Counted from the stretch's first letter, positions 25,747-35,072 are shown. The stretch is 64,000 nucleotides of DNA from Planctomycetia bacterium (GCA_016795155.1 JAEUIE010000036.1:62001-126000); one strand, 5' to 3'. Notes: a model not told the origin generated them from the letters alone. Made by a program: numbers and translations.

Positions 25747-27191
25747 TCTGCAGATAATTGACGAAACATATCGCAGATAATGGGGGCCATTTCCGGGCCA
25801 CAACTGTTTTCTTCGCCGTACTGATCTTTCTTTCTGCCATAACAGAACGGTGGCTTGCTATCCCACTGCCTTTTGGGAATGATGTAGCCAAGCTCGTCAT
25901 TTGCCAGTCCGAAGAGCATTTTGTGCCTGGCCTGCATGCTACCATAGATTGATGGCTCGACGGGTGCCTGCGGGAAATCTGCACCAGGATCAACAGGATC
26001 CTGCACTTTGCCAAACACCAGTTCCGGATAGATTTCGCCAGGGATGCAAGCTATCTGCACATCGCCTAGCGTAATCAGGCTGGTTTCGGTCACCATGCAA
26101 ATGTTGCCTGTAGAGTTACGAGCAGGCAATTTTTCTCCCGCCTGCAGCGGATTATCGTTCCAGCGGAACGCGTCGCGATCCAGGACTCCCAGGGTGCGTC
26201 CCATCTTGTAAAGCGGATTCGCGAGAGGTATGTAAAACTCCTGACGGTCGATTTTCAATGGCGTTAAAGATACCGGCACAGAAGCATCTACAGCACGTTC
26301 AGCTACTTTCGCCAATTGCTTGCCATACTCGATGGTCATCTCCAGCGAGTTGGCAGGCAGCAGTGTTCCCTGTTCATCACGCACCTTAAGGCCCAGCGTA
26401 GTCATCAAGCCACCAACGGTGCCGGTGAAGTATGCCACGGGGCAGCCATACTTCTTTTGCAAGGCTTCACAGCAGTAGCCAACGTAATCGGCGCTGATTT
26501 TGGTGTTCTTGTCAGCCAGGGTTTCAGGATGGCAATGCCAGTTGACGAGCAAGCCGTTGATCTGTCCCTGGGTATTTTCGAATTTGAGTACATAGAGATC
26601 TTCGTGAAACAAATACGGTTCACGTTTATCAACCAGTAGTTCCGGCGCTTTGCAGACACCAAAACGGGCTTGGGATTCAGCCAGCGATTTCTCAGCTTCC
26701 TTCACAGCCTGAATTACTTCCTGCTCAACCAGTTTCAGATACGCAGGATTGATGCCATTCTTAACAGGCGAAGGCCCCCACAAGCCAAGCGTATCTGGCC
26801 CTTCGTGGTTATGGGTGCTGCTGACAACGACGTGGGCATAGCCAGGTAGGGCGCCGCGAACATTCAGGGCATTGGGATAAAAGAAGCCCACGATATCAAC
26901 TGAGACCAGGGCAAGTTTGGAAGTGCCATCATCTAGCACAACCGCACGGGCAAACAGAGGGTCTTGTATGCCTGTCGCTACTCTATTCTGCCCAAACCCA
27001 GCCATGTAGACCGGTGGTTCACCAGGGCCAACCTTGGGTGTGATATCGCGCTTGGCGAAACCGACTTTAAGTACACCACTTACCTTATTTTCTGCAACTG
27101 GACTTGCTTCAGATTCAATCAAAAGCCTAGAGCAATAAACTGCCAAGGTGATAAGTGTCAGTGCGGAAACCGAGGCGAATATGCGGATCAT
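25737..27191 (-). CDS. Neutral/alkaline ceramidase-like secreted protein
   Basis: A 484-residue protein with a signal segment (ASVSALTLITLAVYCS) and the N-terminal domain of neutral ceramidases (PF04734): VGFAKRDITPKVG, AVVLDDGTSKLALVSVDIVG, then SSTHNHEGPDT and NWHCHPETL, which supply zinc-ligand histidines. Where neutral ceramidases carry the nucleophilic serine in a GDxSPN-type motif, this protein reads TGTVGGLMTTLG, so the usual serine is not evident. Family members hydrolyse ceramide amides. The altered motif suggests a different hydrolytic or binding role, as in many planctomycete paralogues. Confidence 0.82.
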   Translation of the reverse strand: MIRIFASVSALTLITLAVYCSRLLIESEASPVAENKVSGVLKVGFAKRDITPKVGPGEPPVYMAGFGQNRVATGIQDPLFARAVVLDDGTSKLALVSVDIVGFFYPNALNVRGALPGYAHVVVSSTHNHEGPDTLGLWGPSPVKNGINPAYLKLVEQEVIQAVKEAEKSLAESQARFGVCKAPELLVDKREPYLFHEDLYVLKFENTQGQINGLLVNWHCHPETLADKNTKISADYVGYCCEALQKKYGCPVAYFTGTVGGLMTTLGLKVRDEQGTLLPANSLEMTIEYGKQLAKVAERAVDASVPVSLTPLKIDRQEFYIPLANPLYKMGRTLGVLDRDAFRWNDNPLQAGEKLPARNSTGNICMVTETSLITLGDVQIACIPGEIYPELVFGKVQDPVDPGADFPQAPVEPSIYGSMQARHKMLFGLANDELGYIIPKRQWDSKPPFCYGRKKDQYGEENSCGPEMAPIICDMFRQLSADKK

Positions 27192-27263
27192 GTCAGTCGC
27201 TCTCCGTTATGATGTTCGATGCCATTGTAAGCCATAAGACAGTTGGATGCCATAATAGAGTTC

Positions 27264-27998
27264 ATGATGCTTCCTTCCCCTCGACATCTTATACCCGATT
27301 ATGGCCAGGCGACCCCTCGCAGGCATAGAGTGGTTATCTGGTCATCATTTGCCATCGGGATTATCTCCGTAGTTTGCTGGCGCGTTTCAGCTTCATTACC
27401 AGAATCGTTTGCCATCGTTTGTCCGTACATATGCATTGCATCTTTAATCGTAATTGCCATGTTCGAATTCCTGAAGCAGCGTTATCAACTAAAACTCTTC
27501 CGGATGAGAAAAGAGGTCGTTGATGCAGTCTTGCTGAAAGGCGAAGAGCAGGTTCTTGTGCTGTATTCGGGTCTTGGCTTCATAGTTTCCAGTCTGGCAC
27601 AGAAAATAACAACAGGCCGGGTAGTAGGCATCGATCCACGATATGCATCAAGCCAAAATGACATGGCTATTACCAATGCCGAAGAGAATGTCAGGCGAGA
27701 AGGTGTTGCTGAGAAGGTCGAACTTTACAGTGATGAGCTATCGCCCCTGCCACTTCCAGATAATCGCTTTGATGTTGTTGTGATGATGGAGACAGAAGCA
27801 TTGGCAATGAAACTAATCAATGCAGACGAGGTGATTCGTGTGATGAAATCGGGAGGAAAGTTGTACATCAATTACAACCCGGCAACAGAAGCTATCATTG
27901 CCACCATGCTGCTGCATGGGTTTTCGGAGCACTCCGAAGCGAGATTGGTGCATTCACCAGGCAACCCGATACTGCTGTTGTGCCTGCAGAAACAATAA
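27264..27998 (+). CDS. Membrane-associated SAM-dependent methyltransferase-like protein
   Basis: About 244 residues from ATG 27264 (a TTG at 27243 would add seven). Two membrane segments lie at the N-terminus (VVIWSSFAIGIISVVCW and FAIVCPYICIASLIVIAMF). A class I methyltransferase fold follows: motif I is atypical (VLVLYSGLGFIVSSLAQ instead of DxGxGxG), followed by VVGIDPRY, PLPLPDNRFDVVVMME and VMKSGGKLYINYNP. The arrangement resembles membrane-bound lipid or quinone methyltransferases. The degenerate glycine loop leaves SAM binding uncertain. Confidence 0.7.
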   Translation: MMLPSPRHLIPDYGQATPRRHRVVIWSSFAIGIISVVCWRVSASLPESFAIVCPYICIASLIVIAMFEFLKQRYQLKLFRMRKEVVDAVLLKGEEQVLVLYSGLGFIVSSLAQKITTGRVVGIDPRYASSQNDMAITNAEENVRREGVAEKVELYSDELSPLPLPDNRFDVVVMMETEALAMKLINADEVIRVMKSGGKLYINYNPATEAIIATMLLHGFSEHSEARLVHSPGNPILLLCLQKQ

Positions 27999-28027
27999 GA
28001 TAACGGAAGTAACCGCCGAGGAACGAA

Positions 28028-28192
28028 ATGGAAAACCAAGTGAAGCCACCACAAGGTGTCAGCGGGAAATGGATTGTGATGATCATCATTCCGGTGGTTA
28101 TCTTATCAGCCATCTGGCTGGCCTATAATCGCTGGAATTTCAAGCATCCCACCAGCCTGGCTACACCACCTGAAAATAAAACGGCACCATGA
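28028..28192 (+). CDS. 54-residue single-pass membrane protein
   Basis: A short gene 29 bases after the methyltransferase-like gene. GAGGAA five bases upstream of the ATG is one of the best ribosome-binding sites in the window. The protein has a polar N-terminus (MENQVKPPQGVSGKW), one transmembrane helix (IVMIIIPVVILSAIWLAY) and a polar tail. It ends directly against the stop of the convergent lipoprotein gene. No family recognised. The position suggests co-expression with the membrane methyltransferase. Confidence 0.65.
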   Translation: MENQVKPPQGVSGKWIVMIIIPVVILSAIWLAYNRWNFKHPTSLATPPENKTAP

Positions 28193-29368
28193 TCAGGATG
28201 TTTTGCGAACGACAGGTTTATTGCCTGGCGCCAGTCGCATATAGGGAGCGTAGGGGCCCAGTTTTTCTGTTCCATATACCCGTGCATAGTACATGAGAAG
28301 TCCATGCACTGCGTGATAAAGCGCTCCACCTTCCACTGGATCAAGCTGAACATCATAGACCAGTTTCGTCAGGTAGCTGGCCGCATCTTCCATCCAGGGT
28401 TCTCGAAGTTCCGAATCTCTGGCAGCCAGCGCAAGCCATTCGAAGGTATGGCCTGTGGTTGACATGCGCGTGCCGATATCCGACACATTGCCCTTCTTTA
28501 CCAGATAATTGGTAGAAAAAGAACCATCTTCGTTGCGGATGTTCTTAACAGTAGTCTTGTAAGTGTTGAGTTTGTCGTCTATGCGTTTCCAGATGCCAGT
28601 GAGCTTACCGCCGTTTTGCAGATGGACATTCAACGCCCACGACAGACCAAACAGGCGATGGGTGCCGCCGCACGCCAGAGGCAGTTGTCCAATCTTGACT
28701 GCTTCATCAGGATCCATGGGTGAATCGAGTTCGTAGCGAACCATATCTTCCAGCGTCAGTGATTCATTGAACTGATTGGTCCATGATACCTGTGTTCCTT
28801 CATATTCAGAGACTATTAGAATGGCCCAGGCTAGTTCCTGTTTGCGTGTGACACTGGCACGGAACTTGGAGTAATTGACAAAGTCTGAAAACTTGTAGTC
28901 TTTATCGTACACCTTGAAGGGAAGCGACAATGGTACTCCCCACTGTGCCATCTCCGCCACAAACTGGTCCTGGTGGCCTTGGGCGAAAAACATGTCGGGT
29001 GCTGCTGCAGTATAAACATCAAGCCCCTGGGAACGGATATCAAAACGTAAGCCAGGCATCTCGCCACCCATGCGGATGTAATCAAGCGCCTTGACCTTCT
29101 TGCCTGCTTTCTTGTCATTCAGCATCAGGTCAGGCCCCAGACCCAGAATACCGTGGAAAACTGTCCAGAAACCATGGGAGGGATCAAGCTCCCGCTTGGC
29201 GATCATCTGGATCGCTTCATACATGCGTTTTTCCAGAGGATCAGTCACCGGCCCGGTAGTGGTGGGGGCAGTTGCGGTATTCACCGGTGGTGGAGCAGGG
29301 GGGCATCCCGTTGAACTGAATGCCAGAACGACCAGTAGAACCGTAAGCACGTAGCCAGCCTGTCGCAT
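28193..29368 (-). CDS. Lipoprotein of unknown function
   Basis: Start chosen at ATG 29368 (MRQAGYVLTVLLVV), with GGAG upstream; the frame extends to an ATG at 29401. The N-terminus is a lipoprotein signal with lipobox FSSTGC, so the mature protein begins at that Cys and is anchored in a membrane. The mature part (about 370 residues) is largely helical with repeated aromatic and Trp-rich segments, such as ELDPSHGFWTVFHGILGLG, ACGGTHRLFGLSWAL and TGHTFEWLALAA. This suggests an alpha/alpha-toroid-like fold, which is an inference from pattern only. No catalytic motif is recognised. Confidence 0.75.
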   Translation of the reverse strand: MRQAGYVLTVLLVVLAFSSTGCPPAPPPVNTATAPTTTGPVTDPLEKRMYEAIQMIAKRELDPSHGFWTVFHGILGLGPDLMLNDKKAGKKVKALDYIRMGGEMPGLRFDIRSQGLDVYTAAAPDMFFAQGHQDQFVAEMAQWGVPLSLPFKVYDKDYKFSDFVNYSKFRASVTRKQELAWAILIVSEYEGTQVSWTNQFNESLTLEDMVRYELDSPMDPDEAVKIGQLPLACGGTHRLFGLSWALNVHLQNGGKLTGIWKRIDDKLNTYKTTVKNIRNEDGSFSTNYLVKKGNVSDIGTRMSTTGHTFEWLALAARDSELREPWMEDAASYLTKLVYDVQLDPVEGGALYHAVHGLLMYYARVYGTEKLGPYAPYMRLAPGNKPVVRKTS

Positions 29369-29440
29369 GGCGAATCCGCTCCTGGACAAGTTTTGTTTCA
29401 TTCGTGAATTACACTCTAACAGTATTATTGACCATAATGT

Positions 29441-30424
29441 TCATTTCACCAAACGCAGCAAGGGTGAAAGCAGCCGATTCCATTCTGCATCGGTCAGATA
29501 ACAAAGGCAAATAAGTAGAAAAATCGGTCCCAACAATGGAATCGGGTAGATGATCATGAGTCCTACGCATCCGACAACTGCACCGCCCAACAAAAGCCAA
29601 CGAAATACTCCCGTTTTCCAGGCAAAAGTCGGAAAGAAAATCTGCCACGCCAGTACCACATACGCCGCTAACGAGATCATGCTTAGATAGCTTGATGCCC
29701 GGCTCCTCAGGTCGTTGATGGCTTCGAGTGTCAGCGTGGAAGGTCGATGTGCCGGATACCAGAATGCCACGCCAGCCCACCATTCTGCCATCTGCAGTTT
29801 GTGCAGACCCATGATGCAGATGGCGAGTGCGAAATGCACCTGCATCAGTCGCAGCGCCAGATTGGCTGCATTACAGTTAGACTTTGAATCTTTCAGCGAA
29901 CGGCCGATCCAGTACGTGGTGGGAGCAAGCAGTTTTTCCAGCCAGGAACCATTCGTATCAGTGATATGCAGCAGGAGGTATCCAATCATCAGATAAAAGG
30001 AGACGATGCGGAATAACACATCCGTATCAATTTCGATGAGCGGATTGGCAGTAAACGAAACGACGATAAGCCACGTGAGCACACTGGTGATCCTGGTAAA
30101 GAATCCGAGTGTGAACAAGGCGACCACGACAATGCTGCCCCAATAGAAAGCCGATAAGGCTCCGGGACTGTCTGGAAGTACGTAGAGCAGCGACCAGTTC
30201 TGTCTGTCAACCATGTCTGAAGCAGTTCTGCCTGCCTCGGTGAAGGCCTGCTGATCAAACCATCCGTGATAGCTGAAAAAGTCGGTGAGGTAGCCCGAAA
30301 AGGGAAGCAACCAGCACAGAACGAGAATTCCAAAGAAGACGCGCAGAGCATGAAGCCCCAGCAGTTCGCGTCGGGCAAACCAGAATCTGACCCAGGCTGA
30401 ATACCAAGCTGTTGATTCGTTCAC
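29441..30424 (-). CDS. HTTM-domain membrane protein
   Basis: A 327-residue multi-pass protein of the HTTM family (horizontally transferred transmembrane domain, related to vitamin-K-dependent gamma-carboxylase membrane regions). Landmarks: LGLHALRVFFGILVLCWLL, FFSYHGWFDQQAF, LFTLGFFTRITSVLTWLIV, and LMQVHFALAICIMGLHKL. About eight hydrophobic segments are visible. Bacterial HTTM proteins have no settled function. Its start ATG overlaps the stop of the upstream gene by four bases (30421-30424), so the two are probably translationally coupled. Confidence 0.87.
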   Translation of the reverse strand: MNESTAWYSAWVRFWFARRELLGLHALRVFFGILVLCWLLPFSGYLTDFFSYHGWFDQQAFTEAGRTASDMVDRQNWSLLYVLPDSPGALSAFYWGSIVVVALFTLGFFTRITSVLTWLIVVSFTANPLIEIDTDVLFRIVSFYLMIGYLLLHITDTNGSWLEKLLAPTTYWIGRSLKDSKSNCNAANLALRLMQVHFALAICIMGLHKLQMAEWWAGVAFWYPAHRPSTLTLEAINDLRSRASSYLSMISLAAYVVLAWQIFFPTFAWKTGVFRWLLLGGAVVGCVGLMIIYPIPLLGPIFLLICLCYLTDAEWNRLLSPLLRLVK

Positions 30425-31173
30425 TGGGGGAGCACTCCATAGCTCGATTGAAACCTTCTGAGAACATCTGCAGTAGGTGCTTCATCCTCTACCAGCACCA
30501 TGGGCAGCACCGGTTCGTACCAGTAACGCACCAGCTCTACTTTGGGTTGTTCATATTGCCGTCCCAGGAACCGTGCAAACGATTTGGCAATCAGATACTG
30601 TGAGGCTGAAGGCGTCATGAAATTCTGATTGCGAGGAACCGCATTGGGGTTGTCAGATTTCAGCACCATGCGGTTATCCCCATCCGGGTGCCACCAGCGA
30701 ACATTCTCCAGAGTCTTTCCAGGTGCTGCGATGACAACACTTTGTGGTGGTGGCAAAGGCTCATCATTACCCAGTTGCTGTGCAAGCTGAACTTGTCGAT
30801 ATCGAATGGAGGACGGTGCTTCAGGATCGGGAAAACTCTTCTTGCTGATGACATTACCAGCAGCATCTCTGAATATGCCTTCAAAACTGATTTCGAGCGT
30901 TTCCTGCCGAATGGAACTGAAACGAAAACTGCTGTAAATCCTCAACAAACGCTGATATTGTTCCAGTAGATTGATGCCATTCACACTGAAACGCCCAATG
31001 CTGATTGCAAACTGGGGTGGTAATGCCTGCATATTGCCATTGGGAGTAGGCCAGGGGCCACTGGAAGTAAACAACGAAGTGTGCAAAGCACAAAACAAAT
31101 GGAAAATAATCAGCAGGCTGCCGATCACCATCACCCATCCAGGTGGGTAGGTTGAGCCATTCTCCCGGGGCAT
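30421..31173 (-). CDS. Single-pass membrane protein coupled to HTTM protein
   Basis: A 250-residue protein with AGGAG seven bases upstream of its ATG. One N-terminal membrane segment (VMVIGSLLIIFHLFCALHTSLF) is followed by an extracytoplasmic domain of about 215 residues. I do not recognise the domain. It begins with LPPQFAISIGRFSVNGIN and contains a basic TPSASQYLIAKSFARFLG helix. A four-base ATGA overlap with the HTTM gene makes a two-protein membrane complex the natural reading. Confidence 0.75.
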   Translation of the reverse strand: MPRENGSTYPPGWVMVIGSLLIIFHLFCALHTSLFTSSGPWPTPNGNMQALPPQFAISIGRFSVNGINLLEQYQRLLRIYSSFRFSSIRQETLEISFEGIFRDAAGNVISKKSFPDPEAPSSIRYRQVQLAQQLGNDEPLPPPQSVVIAAPGKTLENVRWWHPDGDNRMVLKSDNPNAVPRNQNFMTPSASQYLIAKSFARFLGRQYEQPKVELVRYWYEPVLPMVLVEDEAPTADVLRRFQSSYGVLPQ

Positions 31174-31258
31174 TCGCTATCTCCTGTGACGAATCACATT
31201 ATCTGGATAGCCGAATTTGCCATTTTCTGCAAGCCGGAGTGAAATAGAGACCTCTGGA

Positions 31259-32116
31259 TTAACTTTGCCGGTTAACGAAGTCTATGAATGCTCTTTGCAG
31301 GGCCAAAGTAAAGGCACCAGGCTTACCATTTCCAACCTGTTTTCCATTGATGGAACTGATGGGCAATATTTCCGCAGTAGTTCCCGTCAAAAACAGCTCC
31401 TGCAATCTGTCCACTTCCGTAATATGCAGGTGTTTTTCTGTTACAGGCAACTTGAGTTGGTGAATAAGCTGCACGGTAACCATGCGTGTGACACCGGGGA
31501 GAATGTCGGGCGATAACGGACCGGTGCGAATAATGCCATCCACCACTCCAAACAGACTGGACCGGGTGCCTTCTGTTATAGTGCCATCAGGCCTTACCAA
31601 AATAGCTTCTGAGGCCCCTTGTTCTTTACCTGCCTGAAATGCCAGCACGTTGCCAAGCAGATTCGTACTCTTCACATCACAACGGTGCCAGCGCAAGTCA
31701 GGCTGAGTGACTACTGCAATACCCGTGTGTCGCAACTCGCCGTAGGGATCTTTGAACGATTCAACAAACAGAAACTCGGTAGGCACTGTACCAGAAGGCG
31801 GAAAGGCATGTGACCGTGTAGGGCCAGCGCCACGTGTAATCTGAATATAAAGAAACGCTTCGTCGAATGGCCCCGCGGCAATGGTATCTTTGATGCGTTG
31901 TCGCAATCGCGATAAATCTATTGGGCCGATCCTCAATTCCGATAGACTTCGTTCCAGCCTTGCCATGTGCAGATCAAGAAAGCGAGGTTTACCATCAACA
32001 ACGTGCAGGCCTTCATATACCGCATCACCAAAGAGAAAGCCTCGATCAAGGACGGAAACTTTTGCTTCCGCAAGTGGTTGAATAACACCATGAAGATTAG
32101 CCAATGCAGCAGGCAT
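31259..32116 (-). CDS. Class IV aminotransferase, D-amino-acid-transaminase-like
   Basis: A 285-residue fold-type IV PLP enzyme, distinct from the IlvE at 24812. The N-terminal motif is VSVLDRGFLFGDAVYEGLHVV. The PLP lysine lies in RCDVKSTNLLGNVLAFQAG, and KSTNLLGNVLA is closer to D-amino-acid transaminases than to IlvE. The C-terminal motif is LFLTGTTAEILPISSINGK. Likely reaction: transfer of an amino group between a D-amino acid (for example D-Ala/D-Glu for peptidoglycan) and a 2-oxo acid. Aminodeoxychorismate lyase is a less likely alternative. Nine bases separate it from hpt upstream. Confidence 0.86.
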   Translation of the reverse strand: MPAALANLHGVIQPLAEAKVSVLDRGFLFGDAVYEGLHVVDGKPRFLDLHMARLERSLSELRIGPIDLSRLRQRIKDTIAAGPFDEAFLYIQITRGAGPTRSHAFPPSGTVPTEFLFVESFKDPYGELRHTGIAVVTQPDLRWHRCDVKSTNLLGNVLAFQAGKEQGASEAILVRPDGTITEGTRSSLFGVVDGIIRTGPLSPDILPGVTRMVTVQLIHQLKLPVTEKHLHITEVDRLQELFLTGTTAEILPISSINGKQVGNGKPGAFTLALQRAFIDFVNRQS

Positions 32117-32125
32117 GGTTACCTT

Positions 32126-32704
32126 TCAGCTTTTGAATGCATTTTCCATCACCGCTTCGGTGATTACTTCAGGATGATGAGCTAGATGCAATTTGGTCTC
32201 ATCCAGAATACCGATGTAAGGCAACTGGCGATAATCATCATTGAAATCGAGGCCGTAGCCAATCACGAAAGCATCAGGTATTTCGAAGCCGGTGTAATCG
32301 GGTTCAAACGGGATTTCCTGCCTGCCCCGTTTGCGGAGCAGCACAGCGACTTTCAACGAAGCAGGCTCCTGGCCACGCAGGAATGAGACGACGCCAGACA
32401 ACGTCCGTGCGGTATCCAGAATATCATCAAGCAGGATAACATGTCGCCCATTGACATCGGGAACTAATCCAGGAAGGATTTCCAGATGTCCCGGCCTGGT
32501 AGTGGAGCCTCGATAGCTGGAAGCTCGCAGGAACCCGATACGGGTGGGTACTTTTAACGCTCGCAGCAGGTCTGCCATGAACATCAGGCTGCCGTTAAGT
32601 ATTCCAATGAGGGTGATGGGTTCTGATCCGAAATCGAGGGCGATTTCCTGTGCCATCTGCTCAATGCGTTTCTGAATTTGCTCAGCAGTAAGGAGTACCT
32701 GCAT
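32126..32704 (-). CDS. hpt: Hypoxanthine phosphoribosyltransferase
   Basis: About 192 residues from ATG 32704, preceded by AGGAA; the frame extends to a TTG at 32725. Purine-salvage enzyme that joins hypoxanthine or guanine with PRPP. The substrate-loop glycine motif is LIGILNGSLMFMADLLRAL. The PRPP-binding motif is HVILLDDILDTARTLSG. The base-binding end is PDAFVIGYGLDFNDDYRQLPYIG. Length is normal for the family. It forms a likely two-gene unit with the downstream aminotransferase. Confidence 0.95.
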   Translation of the reverse strand: MQVLLTAEQIQKRIEQMAQEIALDFGSEPITLIGILNGSLMFMADLLRALKVPTRIGFLRASSYRGSTTRPGHLEILPGLVPDVNGRHVILLDDILDTARTLSGVVSFLRGQEPASLKVAVLLRKRGRQEIPFEPDYTGFEIPDAFVIGYGLDFNDDYRQLPYIGILDETKLHLAHHPEVITEAVMENAFKS

Positions 32705-32794
32705 ATCCAATTCCTGTGGAGGCAACTTTCCCTCATGATATCAATCGAAGGAAGAGTCACATAGAATGAAGAGAGTAATCCCGGGAGTAACACT

Positions 32795-33727
32795 ATGACC
32801 ACGCCGGACCCGTTGCCGCTGCTGACCGCCAAGCTGGTGGAAACCTATTCCGCATCAGGTATTGCCAGCCATCTGGGGCAGCATCCCATGCCCAGCCGGG
32901 AGGCGATTCGTGGCGTACTCGACGACTTGTTCGAACTGGTGTATCCAGGCTATACGCGTCGACAGAACCTGCACCTCGGCAATATCACATATCACGTTGG
33001 TGATTTGCTGGATGGCCTTCATGATCGTTTATCCAGGCAAATCAGTCGGGCACTGCGGCACGATCCTCATTGCCCGGAGTCTTCAGAGGATGTGGAACAG
33101 ATTGCCAAACAGCGGGCACACCAGTATCTGAGCAAATTGCCTGCTATTCGAAAATCACTGGAGCAGGATGTGCAGGCAGCTATGGATGGTGACCCGGCTG
33201 CAACGAGTACCGCTGAGATTGTCTTCTGTTATCCGGGCCTCTATGCGATTACGGTATACCGTCTTTCGCATGCGCTACTGCAGTTGAAAGTACCTCTGAT
33301 CCCCCGCATGATGGCAGAATACTCCCACAGCCAGACGGGCATTGACATCCATCCTGCAGCCTCGATAGGTCCCCGGTTTTTCATCGATCATGGTACCGGT
33401 GTTGTCATTGGCGCCACCTGCATCATAGGCCAGAACGTTACGCTCTATCAGGGTGTAACCCTGGGTGCCTACAACTTCCCCCGTGATGATGCGGGCAATC
33501 TGATTCGCACTACCAAGCGGCATCCAACGCTCGAAGACCATGTCATAGTTTATGCAAATGCTTCAGTCCTGGGTGGCGATACGACAGTGGGGCATCACAG
33601 CATCATCGGTTCCAATGTCCGGTTGTCCCATTCCGTGGCGCCTTATTCCAGCGTGATCATCGGCGAGCCATCGCTTCGCATTCGCACGAAGAATCAACCC
33701 AACGACAATCTGCAATTCGATATCTAA
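32795..33727 (+). CDS. cysE: Serine O-acetyltransferase (EpsC/CysE type)
   Basis: A 310-residue acetyltransferase that makes O-acetylserine for cysteine synthesis. An N-terminal helical domain (1-150) precedes a left-handed beta-helix of hexapeptide repeats. The catalytic region is SHSQTGIDIHPAASIG and FIDHGTGVVIGATCIIG, with the His-Asp pair expected in this family. The variant with a long internal insert (AYNFPRDDAGNLIRTTKRHP) fits the EpsC subtype. It diverges from hpt and is followed 11 bases later by a PQQ-propeller gene. Confidence 0.92.
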   Translation: MTTPDPLPLLTAKLVETYSASGIASHLGQHPMPSREAIRGVLDDLFELVYPGYTRRQNLHLGNITYHVGDLLDGLHDRLSRQISRALRHDPHCPESSEDVEQIAKQRAHQYLSKLPAIRKSLEQDVQAAMDGDPAATSTAEIVFCYPGLYAITVYRLSHALLQLKVPLIPRMMAEYSHSQTGIDIHPAASIGPRFFIDHGTGVVIGATCIIGQNVTLYQGVTLGAYNFPRDDAGNLIRTTKRHPTLEDHVIVYANASVLGGDTTVGHHSIIGSNVRLSHSVAPYSSVIIGEPSLRIRTKNQPNDNLQFDI

Positions 33728-33738
33728 CGAGAGGCAAC

Positions 33739-35067
33739 ATGTTTACATTGCTTTGCTCCATAATGCTGGTTGGCACGCTGGAAGGCCAGGATTGGCCCCA
33801 ATGGCTGGGGCCACAGCGTGATGCCATCTGGCGTGATACTGGAATCATCGAACGGTTCCCTGAGTCAGGCTTGAAAGCCAGGTGGCGTGTTCCTGTCGGT
33901 AGTGGCTACGCCGGTCCAGCTGTTACCGATGGCAAAGTCTACATCAATGATCGTTCGCTCAAGTCTGGTACCACTAAGCCTAAGAGTGATTTTTCACGAG
34001 TTGGTTTACCCGGCAAGGAAGCCATTCGCTGCTTGGATGCTGCCACTGGCAAAGAGCTTTGGAAGCACGAGTATGATTGCACGTACGATATCAGCTATGC
34101 TGCCGGGCCTCGTTGCACGCCGATCGTAAAGGATAAGAAGGTATACTCACTCGGAGCCATGGGTGATCTGCTCTGCCTGGATGCCGAAAAGGGCACAGTA
34201 CTCTGGTCAAAATCATTCCCGAAAGAGTACGGCGTGAAAAGTCCGATGTGGGGTTGGTCTGCATCACCTTTGCTCGATGGCAATAAGCTCATCTGTATCG
34301 TGGGTGGCAAGGATAGTGTCGCAGTTGCTTTCAATAATGATACCGGTAAGGAACTCTGGCGAGCGTTGACCGCTGCAGAACCAGGGTATTGCCCGCCGGT
34401 GATTTACACCCTGGGTGGAGTCAGGCAACTCATCATCTGGCATCCGGAATCGGTGAATGGCATGAATCCGGAGACCGGCGATGTCTATTGGACTCAGCCT
34501 TTCAAGATTCAAGCTGGATTAAGCGTGCCGATGCCAAAAGCCTTACCCGGAGACCGCCTGTTTATTACGGCATTCTACAACGGCCCGATGATGCTGAAAA
34601 TTGAACCGGGGGAAAAGCCGAAAGCATCACTACTCTGGAAGGGCAAGAGCAACAGTGAAGTTCGCACCGATGGCTTGCATTCCATCATGCCAACGCCCTT
34701 TATCATGGATGGTCACATTTACGGCATCTGCAGTCATGGCCAGTTGCGTTGTCTCAAGGTCGATACCGGTGAAAGGGTTTGGGAATCGATGAAAGCTGCT
34801 GAAGCAGGACGCATGGCTCGTTGGGCCAATGCTTTCCTGGTTTTTCACGAGGAATCAAAGCAGTTCTTCATCTTCAACGAGAAAGGCAACCTGATCATTG
34901 CACGGTTGTCACCAAACGGATACGAAGAAATCGGCAAATGCAACCTGCTCGAACCTACGCAGGTAGCTAATGGCAGAGATATCGTCTGGACGCATCCTGC
35001 ATTTGCCTACCGCTGCATCTTTGTCAGAAACGACAAGGAAATCGTCTGCTACTCGCTGGCGAAATAA
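33739..35067 (+). CDS. Secreted PQQ-like beta-propeller protein
   Basis: A 442-residue propeller protein with a short signal segment (LLCSIMLVGTLEG) and the start DWPQWLGPQRDAIW. Blade motifs: CLDAATGKELWKHEY, CLDAEKGTVLWSKSF, NNDTGKELWRAL and CLKVDTGERVWESM. It is similar in type to the protein at 9994-11271. No catalytic or heme motif. GAGAGG precedes the ATG. It is adjacent to cysE without an evident functional link. Confidence 0.87.
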   Translation: MFTLLCSIMLVGTLEGQDWPQWLGPQRDAIWRDTGIIERFPESGLKARWRVPVGSGYAGPAVTDGKVYINDRSLKSGTTKPKSDFSRVGLPGKEAIRCLDAATGKELWKHEYDCTYDISYAAGPRCTPIVKDKKVYSLGAMGDLLCLDAEKGTVLWSKSFPKEYGVKSPMWGWSASPLLDGNKLICIVGGKDSVAVAFNNDTGKELWRALTAAEPGYCPPVIYTLGGVRQLIIWHPESVNGMNPETGDVYWTQPFKIQAGLSVPMPKALPGDRLFITAFYNGPMMLKIEPGEKPKASLLWKGKSNSEVRTDGLHSIMPTPFIMDGHIYGICSHGQLRCLKVDTGERVWESMKAAEAGRMARWANAFLVFHEESKQFFIFNEKGNLIIARLSPNGYEEIGKCNLLEPTQVANGRDIVWTHPAFAYRCIFVRNDKEIVCYSLAK

Positions 35068-35072
35068 AAAGA

